A DNA stretch of 9,252 nt from the NCBI GenBank assembly GCA_900757385.1, contig CAAENO010000189.1, positions 1 through 9,252 on the forward strand, read 5' to 3'. The stretch's first letter is position 1. Every line of letters begins with the position of its first letter. The notes under the pieces are model-generated. The model had not been told where the DNA came from, made no database searches, and was given only the letters and a program-made list of their open reading frames with translations. Shown here in pieces: positions 1 to 6,006 of the stretch. Origin of the DNA: an uncultured Collinsella sp. (GTDB taxonomy: Bacteria > Actinomycetota > Coriobacteriia > Coriobacteriales > Coriobacteriaceae). The position numbers were made by a program, and so were the translations under genes.

Positions 1-311
1 GCTTCCATGCGCTCGAGTTTGCCGGTCATGGTGTCGGTAAATCCGGGTCGAATATCGGCTTTGAGCACGACTTCGGTGCGGATGCCCTTGCTCGCCAACA
101 CAAAGGTCGCGTCGCGCACGACCTGCATGACCTCGTCCCAGTCGCCCTCGATCTCGGTGAACATCGAGGTGGTGCGGTTGGGAAGGCCGCTCTCGCGAAT
201 GACACGCACGACCTCGGCGACCTCGGCGGACAGCTCATCGCCGGTACCGCATGGGGCGATGGCCACGGCGACGAGTGTGTTCATGCCGGCATCGGTTGCG
301 GGCTCGGACAT
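1..311 (-). CDS. Thiamine-binding protein, MTH1187/YkoF type (3' end outside window)
   Basis: The frame opens at an ATG (309-311) and stays open to the left edge, showing 103 residues of a family usually about 100 long, so it is probably nearly complete. After a short N-terminal extension the chain reads NTLVAVAIAPCGTG. It continues with an amphipathic helix (ELSAEVAEVVRVIRESG), then PNRTTSMFTEIEGDWDEV and FVLASKGIRTEVVLKADIRPG. This is the alpha-beta pattern of small MTH1187-family proteins, which bind thiamine or its HMP moiety. I chose this start because an AGGAGG (320-325) lies 8 nt upstream, inside the end of thiM; the internal Met10 lacks one. The start lies 3 nt past the thiM stop, so the two are co-transcribed under the TPP riboswitch. 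No membrane segment is seen, so the protein is cytoplasmic. Its role as a carrier or sensor of thiamine is inferred from the family. Confidence 0.82.
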   Translation of the reverse strand, partial: MSEPATDAGMNTLVAVAIAPCGTGDELSAEVAEVVRVIRESGLPNRTTSMFTEIEGDWDEVMQVVRDATFVLASKGIRTEVVLKADIRPGFTDTMTGKLERME

Positions 312-314
312 GGC

Positions 315-1154
315 TTATGCCTCCTCGAGCTCGAGTCGGTTATCGGCAATGTCCTGGGCGGTCGCGCGGTAGAGCTCGTCGATAAAGGCGACCTTAAAGC
401 TTGCCGGGGCATCGGCGACGGCGGCGGCACGCGTGCCGGCAACGTTGTAGACGGCGGCACCGCAGACGGCTGCCGTAAACGGATCGGCGGCGCAGGCATA
501 CACGGCCAGCACGCCGCCCTGCGAGCAGCCGCAACCGGTGATCTTGGACATGAGCGGGCTGCCGCCGTGGGACTTGGCCACGGTTGTGCCGTCGGTAATC
601 AGGTCGACTTCGCCCGAGACCACAACGGCGCCGCCGGTGTAGCGGGCGAGCGCCACGGCGGCATCGCGGGCAGCGTCTACCGTGTCGGTGGTATCGACAC
701 CGCGCACGCGGCTCAGATCGGCCGCCTCACCCTCAAGACCCCACAGGCCGGCGAGCGCGATGATCTCGGAGGCGTTGCCGCGCACGATGGCGGGCTTGTA
801 CTGCTTGAGTTCGTTTACCAACTGGGTGCGCAGGCTACCGATGCCCAGGCCAACCGGATCGAGCACCCAGGGCTTGCCGGCGTCGTGTGCCGCCTTGGCC
901 GCGCGGGGAATCGTCTGCTCGTAGATGGGGAAGAGCGTACCCATATTGAGATAGATGGCGCCGCCGCCGGCAACGAGTGCCTCGCCCTCGTCGGGCAGAT
1001 AGACCATGGCGGCCGATCCGCCCACGGCGAGCTGTGCGTTGGCGACAAAGTCAATCGTCACCGTGTTGGTGATGGAGCCTGCCATCGGATTGGTGGCGTG
1101 AATCTCCTCCACGGCCTTGATCACGTTTTGCTTAAGCTGTTCCGAATCGATCAC
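315..1154 (-). CDS. thiM: Hydroxyethylthiazole kinase ThiM
   Basis: This 279-residue protein has the usual ThiM length. It phosphorylates 4-methyl-5-(2-hydroxyethyl)thiazole with ATP, salvaging the thiazole half of thiamine. The ribokinase-like fold shows in the substrate-binding N-terminus (SITNTVTIDFVANAQLAVGGSAAM, about residues 27-50), in VLDPVGLGIGSLR, in RGNASEI, and in the C-terminal KITGCGCSQGG (204-214). Cys210 in that last motif matches the active-site cysteine of ThiM, while the preceding position is Cys208 where Thr or Ala is common. The start is a GTG at 1152-1154, supported by AAGGAGG (1163-1169) 8 nt upstream; an ATG at 1159-1161 is out of frame. A TPP riboswitch and terminator precede it, and the thiamine-binding protein gene follows 3 nt after its stop. 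It is a cytoplasmic enzyme, probably repressed by TPP. Confidence 0.95.
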   Translation of the reverse strand: MIDSEQLKQNVIKAVEEIHATNPMAGSITNTVTIDFVANAQLAVGGSAAMVYLPDEGEALVAGGGAIYLNMGTLFPIYEQTIPRAAKAAHDAGKPWVLDPVGLGIGSLRTQLVNELKQYKPAIVRGNASEIIALAGLWGLEGEAADLSRVRGVDTTDTVDAARDAAVALARYTGGAVVVSGEVDLITDGTTVAKSHGGSPLMSKITGCGCSQGGVLAVYACAADPFTAAVCGAAVYNVAGTRAAAVADAPASFKVAFIDELYRATAQDIADNRLELEEA

Positions 1155-1159
1155 TGCAC

Positions 1160-1174
1160 ATGCCTCCTTGGCAT
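1160..1174 (-). promoter_or_regulatory. Small hairpin holding the thiM ribosome-binding site
   Basis: On the minus strand ATGCC (1170-1174) can pair with GGCAT (1160-1164). The loop AAGGA contains half of the thiM Shine-Dalgarno AAGGAGG, and its last two G residues lie in the stem. The stem has only five pairs, so any effect on translation is a guess. It lies directly after the terminator U-tract. Confidence 0.35.
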
Positions 1175-1176
1175 AG

Positions 1177-1206
1177 AAAAGGGGCGCTGTGCATAGACAG
1201 CGCCCC
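1177..1206 (-). terminator. Intrinsic terminator of the TPP riboswitch expression platform
   Basis: On the minus strand a perfect 10-bp stem, GGGGCGCTGT (1197-1206) with ACAGCGCCCC (1181-1190), closes the loop CTATGC and is followed by TTTT. It lies between the TPP aptamer and thiM, where a riboswitch terminator is expected. TPP binding would favour it and stop transcription before thiM. I could not define the competing antiterminator with confidence. Confidence 0.75.
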
Positions 1207-1217
1207 TAAAAAGGCGG

Positions 1218-1312
1218 CATGCTCCCTACGCCAGCATTAACTGACAGGTTCAAAGGATTGGGCCCCATGCCCTCTCAGCCTTGTGGTTTGCACCGCCGGC
1301 ACTCCCGCATCG
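1218..1312 (-). promoter_or_regulatory. TPP riboswitch (thi-box) aptamer
   Basis: Read on the minus strand, the region carries the conserved TPP aptamer blocks in the right order: GGGAGTGCC on the 5' side, GGCTGAGAGGG (pyrimidine-sensing), TTTGAACCTG, and GCTGGCGTAGGGA at the 3' end. Closing stem P1 can form between ATGC (1307-1310) and GCAT (1219-1222). The thiamine genes downstream confirm the assignment. With the terminator at 1177-1206 it should shut off thiM and the thiamine-binding protein when TPP is plentiful. Confidence 0.95.
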
Positions 1313-1318
1313 AATCTG

Positions 1319-1348
1319 TTGTTCCCTATACTAGCGCATCGGTACAAT
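1319..1348 (+). promoter_or_regulatory. Candidate promoter of the HAD phosphatase-lysR operon
   Basis: TACAAT (1343-1348) is a good -10 box and TTGTTC (1319-1324) a weak -35 box, 18 nt apart. The predicted start is near 1355, giving a leader of about 23 nt before the ATG at 1378. The block GTACAATGGTT (1342-1352) recurs exactly in front of uraA (4529-4539), which supports promoter function. It overlaps the possible divergent thi promoter. Confidence 0.45.
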
Positions 1349-1356
1349 GGTTACGA
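1328..1356 (-). promoter_or_regulatory. Possible promoter of the thi operon
   Basis: A -10-like TAGTAT (1328-1333) lies about 16 nt before the aptamer, with a weak TCGTAA (1351-1356) 17 nt upstream. The match is poor (4/6 and 3/6). The position is plausible because a start near 1321 would give a short leader straight into the riboswitch. Confidence 0.3.
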
Positions 1357-1377
1357 TGAAAACGACTGGGGGACCCT

Positions 1378-2286
1378 ATGATCAAACTTGTGCTGACCGA
1401 TATGGACGATACGCTGATTCCGGCCGGGCATGACGGCGCCAGCGACTATGCCATCGAGGGCATTCATGCCATGCAGGCGGCGGGTCTGCACTTTGGTCCG
1501 GTTTCGGGTCGTCAGCCGTCTGCGATGGGCTGGATGTTTAAAAATCGTTCCGAGTGCTATTCGACCGGCGCATTCTGTAACGGCCAGGTCATGTTTGTCG
1601 ACGGCGAGGCGGTCGCCTCGCGTGCGACCGATAGCGACGCACTAATGCGTTTAGCCGCCTATCTGGAAGAAGAAACCGACGATACCTATCTGAAGGTCTA
1701 CAGCTTAGGTGATGACTTTTGGGATAACGATGCCTATTGCGTGACACGTGATGCCGAGCGTGTGCGTCGCGCTATGGAATCGGGCGGCAATGCGTGGCTC
1801 AAGGGCGAAGAGGCCCCGTGCCGCCCTGTCGTCGATGATGCGCCGGTGTTCAAGGCGAATATCTGGAGCGCCCGTTCGCGTGAGGAGCTCGCGGAGCTAC
1901 GCGAGCGCGTTGCCGCCGAGGTGCCGGAGCTCTCGCTTGTGTTTCCCAACAACCGTGTGCGCCTGTTCGACATCCTTCCGGCTGGTTGGGACAAGGGCTG
2001 CGCTGCGCTGGAGCTGGCGCGCGCTTTGGGCCTAACGCCCGACGAGGTGGCCGTATTTGGCGATTCCGATAACGACCTGCCCATGATCGATGCCGTTCCC
2101 AACTCCGTTGCGGTCGCCAATGCCAACGAGGCCGTCACGGCTGCCGCACGCTGGCATATCGGCGCTGCGGCAGACGATGCGGTTGCCGCAGCGCTGCATC
2201 AGATTGCCGCCTGCGCCGCGACGGGGGAGATGCCGTCGTTTATGCGTCAGATGAGCACGACGGGTTTCGACGTCACGAACGTCTAG
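1378..2286 (+). CDS. Cof-type HAD-IIB family phosphatase
   Basis: This is a 302-residue haloacid-dehalogenase-superfamily hydrolase of the Cof class, which removes phosphate from small phosphorylated metabolites using Mg2+. All four HAD motifs are visible: DMDDTL with nucleophile Asp8 and acid Asp10, Ser43 in VSGR, Lys206 in WDKG, and GDSDNDLPMI (228-237) with the Mg-binding acids. The roughly 160 residues between motifs II and III form the type IIB cap that decides substrate. The ATG is preceded by GGGGGA (1368-1373). It is divergent from the thiM riboswitch and 10 nt upstream of a LysR gene. The last 30 residues (CAATGEMPSFMRQMSTTGFDVTNV and neighbours) lie beyond the HAD core. The substrate cannot be read from the sequence. 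E. coli Cof acts on HMP-PP, so a thiamine-linked role is possible but only inferred from context. Confidence 0.9.
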   Translation: MIKLVLTDMDDTLIPAGHDGASDYAIEGIHAMQAAGLHFGPVSGRQPSAMGWMFKNRSECYSTGAFCNGQVMFVDGEAVASRATDSDALMRLAAYLEEETDDTYLKVYSLGDDFWDNDAYCVTRDAERVRRAMESGGNAWLKGEEAPCRPVVDDAPVFKANIWSARSREELAELRERVAAEVPELSLVFPNNRVRLFDILPAGWDKGCAALELARALGLTPDEVAVFGDSDNDLPMIDAVPNSVAVANANEAVTAAARWHIGAAADDAVAAALHQIAACAATGEMPSFMRQMSTTGFDVTNV

Positions 2287-2296
2287 GGAGAAGGCT

Positions 2297-3193
2297 ATGA
2301 AGCTTCAACAGCTCAGGTATGTCGTCAAAGTTGCCGAATGTGGCAGCATCACCGAGGCCTCGCGCCGGCTCTTTGTGTCGCAGCCTTCGATTACCGCGTC
2401 GATCCGCGATCTCGAAAACGAGATGGGTGTGCACATCTTTGAGCGCACCAACAAGGGTGTCATTGTGTCCGAGGAGGGCGAGACCTTCTTGGGCTACGCG
2501 CGCCAGGTGCTCGACCAGGCGGATCTGCTCGAAGGCAAGTACAAGGGCGCGTCCGAGCAGGTGCCGCACTTTAGTGTGAGCTGCCAGCATTATTCCTTTG
2601 CCGTCAACGCGTTTGTCGACGTGATCCGCGAGTTCGATGCCGCGCGCTACGACTTTACCCTGCGCGAGGAGCAAACCCACGAGATTATCGAGGACGTCGC
2701 GCACATGAAAAGCGAGCTGGGCATCCTATATCTGTCCGAGCACAACCGCGAGGTCATCGAGCGCATGCTGGTGGCCAACGAGCTCGTGTTCGAAGGGCTC
2801 TTCTGCGCCACGCCGCATGTCTTCGTCTGCGCCGACCATCCGTTGGCGGACCGCTCCAGCGTGACGCTAGAGGATCTGGAAGACTACCCGTTCCTGTCCT
2901 ATGAGCAGGGCAGCTATAACTCGTTTTATTATTCTGAGGAGCTGACCTCGACCTTTGAGCGTCGCAAGAATATCCGCGTGCGCGACCGTGCGACGCTGTT
3001 CAACCTAGCTATGGGCCTTAACGGCTACACGGTGTGTTCGGGCGTGATTAGCCACGAGCTCAATGGCCCCGGTATTATCTCGATTCCGCTCGATGTGGAC
3101 GAATACATGGAGATCGGCATTATCACGCGCAAGAACACGACGCTCACGCGCTATGGGCAGGCCTATATCGACGCGATTCGTCAGCACATCTAG
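2297..3193 (+). CDS. LysR-family transcriptional regulator
   Basis: The protein has 298 residues, standard LysR length. The N-terminal winged helix-turn-helix is clear: MKLQQLRYVVKVAECGS, helix-turn-helix at about residues 17-37 (SITEASRRLFVSQPSITASI), then DLENEMGVHIFERTNKGV. A linker helix and a periplasmic-binding-protein-like effector domain (about residues 90-298) follow. The ATG comes after GGGAGAAGG (2286-2294), only 10 nt past the phosphatase stop, so the two genes are probably one operon. Downstream lies a palindrome-rich gap and a MetE-like gene in the same direction. LysR proteins often control an adjacent gene, and MetR is a LysR regulator of metE elsewhere, so control of the methionine synthase is a reasonable inference. 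The effector is unknown and I cannot assign it to MetR, CysB or CysL by eye. Confidence 0.93.
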   Translation: MKLQQLRYVVKVAECGSITEASRRLFVSQPSITASIRDLENEMGVHIFERTNKGVIVSEEGETFLGYARQVLDQADLLEGKYKGASEQVPHFSVSCQHYSFAVNAFVDVIREFDAARYDFTLREEQTHEIIEDVAHMKSELGILYLSEHNREVIERMLVANELVFEGLFCATPHVFVCADHPLADRSSVTLEDLEDYPFLSYEQGSYNSFYYSEELTSTFERRKNIRVRDRATLFNLAMGLNGYTVCSGVISHELNGPGIISIPLDVDEYMEIGIITRKNTTLTRYGQAYIDAIRQHI

Positions 3194-3234
3194 ACTGCTG
3201 CGTTCTGCGCGGGTCAAATCTCTTTATGGCAGTC

Positions 3235-3272
3235 CAAACTGATATAGGAAGCATCTATATCAAACTGTTATA
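3235..3272 (+). promoter_or_regulatory. Candidate LysR operator: inverted plus direct repeat
   Basis: TGATATAG (3240-3247) and CTATATCA (3255-3262) form a perfect 8-bp inverted repeat with a 7-bp spacer. Overlapping it, CAAACTGATATA (3235-3246) recurs as CAAACTGTTATA (3261-3272), 11 of 12 bases equal, 26 bp apart. The lysR-metE-like gap is AT-rich against a GC-rich background. Such dyads with T...A ends are typical LysR targets. Binding itself is inferred. Confidence 0.5.
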
Positions 3273-3281
3273 AACATATAT

Positions 3282-3310
3282 TTTACGATGTCCATATGAG
3301 CGCTCATACT
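3282..3310 (+). promoter_or_regulatory. Candidate promoter of the methionine synthase gene with embedded palindrome
   Basis: TTTACG (3282-3287) and CATACT (3305-3310) are 17 bp apart and resemble -35 and -10 boxes, putting the start near 3317. A perfect 14-bp palindrome, TATGAGCGCTCATA (3295-3308), sits in the spacer and overlaps the -10 box, a position suited to a repressor or to an activator's second half-site. The boxes are only moderate matches. Confidence 0.4.
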
Positions 3311-3348
3311 CTGTCCCAGTAAAGCAACCAATGCAAAGGGAGATATCT

Positions 3349-4482
3349 ATGAGCACTTCGATTCAACCGAACGCGCCGTTTCGCGCTGATATCGTCGGCA
3401 GCTTTCTTCGTCCGCAGGCCGTAAAGGACGCTCGTGCTGCCTATGCGGCAGGCACGCTTGATGCCGAGGGGCTTAAGGCCGTCGAGGACGATGCCATCCG
3501 CGATTTGGTGGCAAAGCAAAAGGCCGCCGGCCTGCAGGTCATCACCGATGGCGAGTTTCGCCGCAGCTACTGGCACCTCGATTTTATGTGGGGCCTTAAC
3601 GGCATTGAGCGCCGCACCTCGCGTACAGGCTATATGTTCCACGATGAGGAGACTACCGCCGACACCGCCGTGGTAACCGGTCCCATTGGCGGCAAGAATC
3701 ATCCGTTCGTCGAGCATTTTAAGTTCGTCAAGGCGCTTGAGGGGGAGGGCCAGGTCGCACGGCAAACCATTCCGGCACCGATCCAGACGTTCTCCGAAGT
3801 CACGCTCGACCGTTGCGATGGCCAGCAGGAGAGTCTGCGCGCCGTCTACAAGACCGACGAAGAGCTCGCCGATGCCATCGCGGCAGCATACCGCACCGTG
3901 ATTGCCGACCTGTACGCAGCAGGCTGCCGCAATATCCAGTTTGATGACTGTACTTGGGGTATCTACTGCGACACCGATTTCGTGGCAAAGACCGGCATGA
4001 GCCCGGTCGACCTGCAAAAGGTAAGCGAGCTGGGCGTGGCGCTCAACAACGCCGCCATCGAGGGCAAGCCCGACGATCTGGTCATCAACACGCACGTGTG
4101 CCGCGGCAACTATCACTCCACGTATGCCTTCGAGGGTGGTTACGATCCCATTGCACCGTACCTGTTTGCGCACGAGGATGTCGACGCGTTCTACCTTGAG
4201 TTCGATACGCCGCGCGCCGGTGGCTTTGAGCCGCTCAAGTATGTTGCTCCCGGCAAGAAGGTCGTGCTGGGCCTGGTGACCACCAAGGCCGCTGAGCTCG
4301 AGGACGAGGATGCCATCGTCGAACGTATTCACGAGGCCGCAAAGTATGTGCCGCTCGTGAACCTGTACCTGTCGCCCCAGTGCGGCTTTGCCAGCTGTGA
4401 GATTGGCAACAAACTGACCGAGGACGAACAGTGGGCAAAGATCGCGCTGGTCAAGCGCATTTCCGAGCGCGTTTGGAAGTAA
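3349..4482 (+). CDS. MetE-like single-domain cobalamin-independent methionine synthase
   Basis: The 377-residue chain corresponds to the catalytic C-terminal domain of MetE, which transfers a methyl group to homocysteine without B12; full MetE is about twice as long. The zinc ligands are visible: His249 and Cys251 in THVCRGNYH, Glu284 in FYLEFD, and Cys345 in LSPQCGF. The Glu-Cys spacing (61) equals that of E. coli MetE as I recall it. FRADIVGSFLRP near the N-terminus and TDGEFRRSYWHLDFMWGLNG match the YxjG/YxjH-like branch. I chose the ATG at 3349 because AAAGGGAG (3335-3342) lies 6 nt upstream; the in-frame ATG at 3331 would overlap that site. Being single-domain, it may use a donor other than polyglutamyl methyltetrahydrofolate, which the sequence does not settle. 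The upstream LysR gene and palindromes suggest regulation. It is cytoplasmic. Confidence 0.88.
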   Translation: MSTSIQPNAPFRADIVGSFLRPQAVKDARAAYAAGTLDAEGLKAVEDDAIRDLVAKQKAAGLQVITDGEFRRSYWHLDFMWGLNGIERRTSRTGYMFHDEETTADTAVVTGPIGGKNHPFVEHFKFVKALEGEGQVARQTIPAPIQTFSEVTLDRCDGQQESLRAVYKTDEELADAIAAAYRTVIADLYAAGCRNIQFDDCTWGIYCDTDFVAKTGMSPVDLQKVSELGVALNNAAIEGKPDDLVINTHVCRGNYHSTYAFEGGYDPIAPYLFAHEDVDAFYLEFDTPRAGGFEPLKYVAPGKKVVLGLVTTKAAELEDEDAIVERIHEAAKYVPLVNLYLSPQCGFASCEIGNKLTEDEQWAKIALVKRISERVWK

Positions 4483-4528
4483 CGCTACCGTTTGCAGGTG
4501 ACGGCGCGTGCGAGACATGGCATATCAC

Positions 4529-4605
4529 GTACAATGGTTCGGATCGTATCGTTCGGGCAGGTTATCCGATATGCCTGATCGCCCTTCCATCATGAAAGGA
4601 CTTCC
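4529..4605 (+). promoter_or_regulatory. Candidate uraA promoter element and leader
   Basis: TACAAT (4530-4535), within GTACAATGGTT (4529-4539), copies the -10 region at 1342-1352. No clear -35 box is found. The leader that follows can fold CGGAT (4540-4544) with ATCCG (4565-4569), or GGGC (4555-4558) with GCCC (4581-4584). There is no U-tract and I do not see a PyrR-binding consensus, so attenuation is not supported. AAAGGA (4595-4600) is the ribosome-binding site. Confidence 0.4.
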
Positions 4606-5940
4606 ATGTCCCAATCCTCGACGCCCGCCGTCGCCGATGCCATCTACGATGCGTCGTCGCTCGGTCGCCCGCGCATGTTCCTACTCGGTCTGCAGCATCT
4701 ATTCGCGATGTTCGGTGCCACGGTGCTCGTGCCTGTGCTCACCGGCCTTTCCGTTTCGGCGACGCTTCTGTTCGCCGGCATCGGCACGCTGCTGTTTCAT
4801 TTTCTATCGCGCGGTAAGGTGCCCGCGTTTCTGGGCTCGTCGTTTGCTTTTATCGCGGGTTATGCCGCCATTGCACCCAACGGCGAGGCCGAGCTTTTGC
4901 CCTACGCCTGCCTGGGCGTTGCCTGCGCCGGTCTACTCTATCCGGTACTTGCGGCACTCTTCCGCGCATTTGGCGCCAAGCGTGTCATGCGCTTCTTTCC
5001 GCCGGTGGTGACCGGTCCCATCGTCATTTCCATCGGCCTGATCCTGGCGAGCTCTGCCATTGCCAACTGCCAGACCAACTGGCTTGTCGCCGTTATCGCT
5101 GTGGCCGTGATCGTCATCTGCAACATCTGGGGCCGCGGCATGATCAAGATCGTGCCGATTTTGCTGGGCGTTGTGGTGAGCTATGCCGTTGCGACTGCGC
5201 TCGGCGAGGTTGATTTCTCGGGCGTCGCAGCCGCTCCCTGGGTTGGCTTGCCCGTCGTGTGGGATAACACCGTGTTTGCGCTCTTTGGGCCGCAGTTCGA
5301 TAGCGGTCTTGCCACGACGGCCATCATCACCATCATGCCGCTGGCCTTTGCGACCATGATCGAGCATATCGGTGATATCTCGGCTATCGGCTCCACTTGC
5401 GAGCGTAACTACATCGCCGATCCCGGCCTGCATCGCACGCTGCTCGGCGATGGTCTCGCCACGATTCTGGCGTCGCTCTTTGGCGCTCCGGCCAACACCA
5501 CGTATGGCGAGAACACCGGCGTGCTCGCCCTGACGCGCGTGTTCGACCCGCGCGTGATTCGCATTGCCGCCTGCTGCGCCATCGTGCTTTCGTTCTGCCC
5601 CAAGTTTGCTGCCGTGATCGCCGCCATGCCAGCGTGTGTAATCGGCGGCGTGTCGCTCGTGCTCTACGGCATGATCAGCGCCGTGGGCGTCCGTAACCTC
5701 ATCGAGAATCAGGTTGATTTCCAGAACAACCGCAACGTGCTGGTGGCGGCTCTGGTGCTCGTGCTTTCGCTCGGCATTGCCTACAGTACCGCCGGTGCCA
5801 TCGTGCTGGAGCTGGGCGGCGTGACCATTTCGCTCTCGGGCCTTGCCGTGGGTTCGCTGGTGGGCATTGTGCTCAATGCCATCCTACCGGGCAACGACTT
5901 TGAGTTCGACGTCTCTGAACTCGAGGAGGCCGCCGAGTAA
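4606..5940 (+). CDS. uraA: Uracil permease of the NCS2 family (UraA type)
   Basis: This 444-residue, highly hydrophobic protein is expected to have the 14 membrane segments of NCS2 nucleobase:cation symporters and to import uracil with protons. Family signatures are the QH motif in LQHLFAMFGATVLVP (29-43), FLGSSFAFI, EHIGD (253-257), DPGLHRTLLGDG and NTTYGENTGV (297-306). Glu253 and Glu302 are 49 residues apart, exactly as the substrate-binding Glu241 and Glu290 of E. coli UraA, which favours uracil over xanthine. The position of UraA His245 is Asp257 here. The start has AAAGGA 5 nt upstream. The gene follows the methionine synthase by 123 bp with its own candidate promoter and ends before a strong terminator, so it is probably a single-gene unit. 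The acidic tail (DFEFDVSELEEAAE) is cytoplasmic by analogy. Confidence 0.92.
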   Translation: MSQSSTPAVADAIYDASSLGRPRMFLLGLQHLFAMFGATVLVPVLTGLSVSATLLFAGIGTLLFHFLSRGKVPAFLGSSFAFIAGYAAIAPNGEAELLPYACLGVACAGLLYPVLAALFRAFGAKRVMRFFPPVVTGPIVISIGLILASSAIANCQTNWLVAVIAVAVIVICNIWGRGMIKIVPILLGVVVSYAVATALGEVDFSGVAAAPWVGLPVVWDNTVFALFGPQFDSGLATTAIITIMPLAFATMIEHIGDISAIGSTCERNYIADPGLHRTLLGDGLATILASLFGAPANTTYGENTGVLALTRVFDPRVIRIAACCAIVLSFCPKFAAVIAAMPACVIGGVSLVLYGMISAVGVRNLIENQVDFQNNRNVLVAALVLVLSLGIAYSTAGAIVLELGGVTISLSGLAVGSLVGIVLNAILPGNDFEFDVSELEEAAE

Positions 5941-5960
5941 GGCCGGCTATCGATAAATCT

Positions 5961-6006
5961 AAAAAATGGCTCCCATGCGTGCAGCTACGCGTGGGAGCCA
6001 TTTTTA
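5961..6006. terminator. Bidirectional terminator between uraA and the esterase gene
   Basis: ATGGCTCCCATGCGT (5966-5980) pairs with ACGCGTGGGAGCCAT (5987-6001) over 15 positions with one G-T wobble, loop GCAGCT. An A-run (5961-5966) lies on the left and a T-run (6001-6005) on the right, so the hairpin can stop transcription on both strands. The stop codon of the minus-strand esterase (6004-6006) lies within the T-run. Confidence 0.92.

Noticed and set aside
567..1196. 209-codon plus-strand frame opposite thiM
   Set aside because: It runs into the riboswitch terminator and has no domain signal; thiM is certain on the other strand.
3331..3348. Upstream in-frame ATG as start of the methionine synthase gene
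   Set aside because: The ATG at 3331 would place the good AAAGGGAG site inside the coding region and has no ribosome-binding site of its own.
3304..4518. 404-codon open frame antisense to the methionine synthase gene
   Set aside because: It is a shadow of a gene whose zinc site and ribosome-binding site are clear. Long antisense frames are expected from this codon use.
4540..4584. PyrR-type attenuator or other riboswitch in the uraA leader
   Set aside because: Short pairings exist, but there is no U-tract and no recognisable PyrR-binding sequence, so only a generic leader is annotated.
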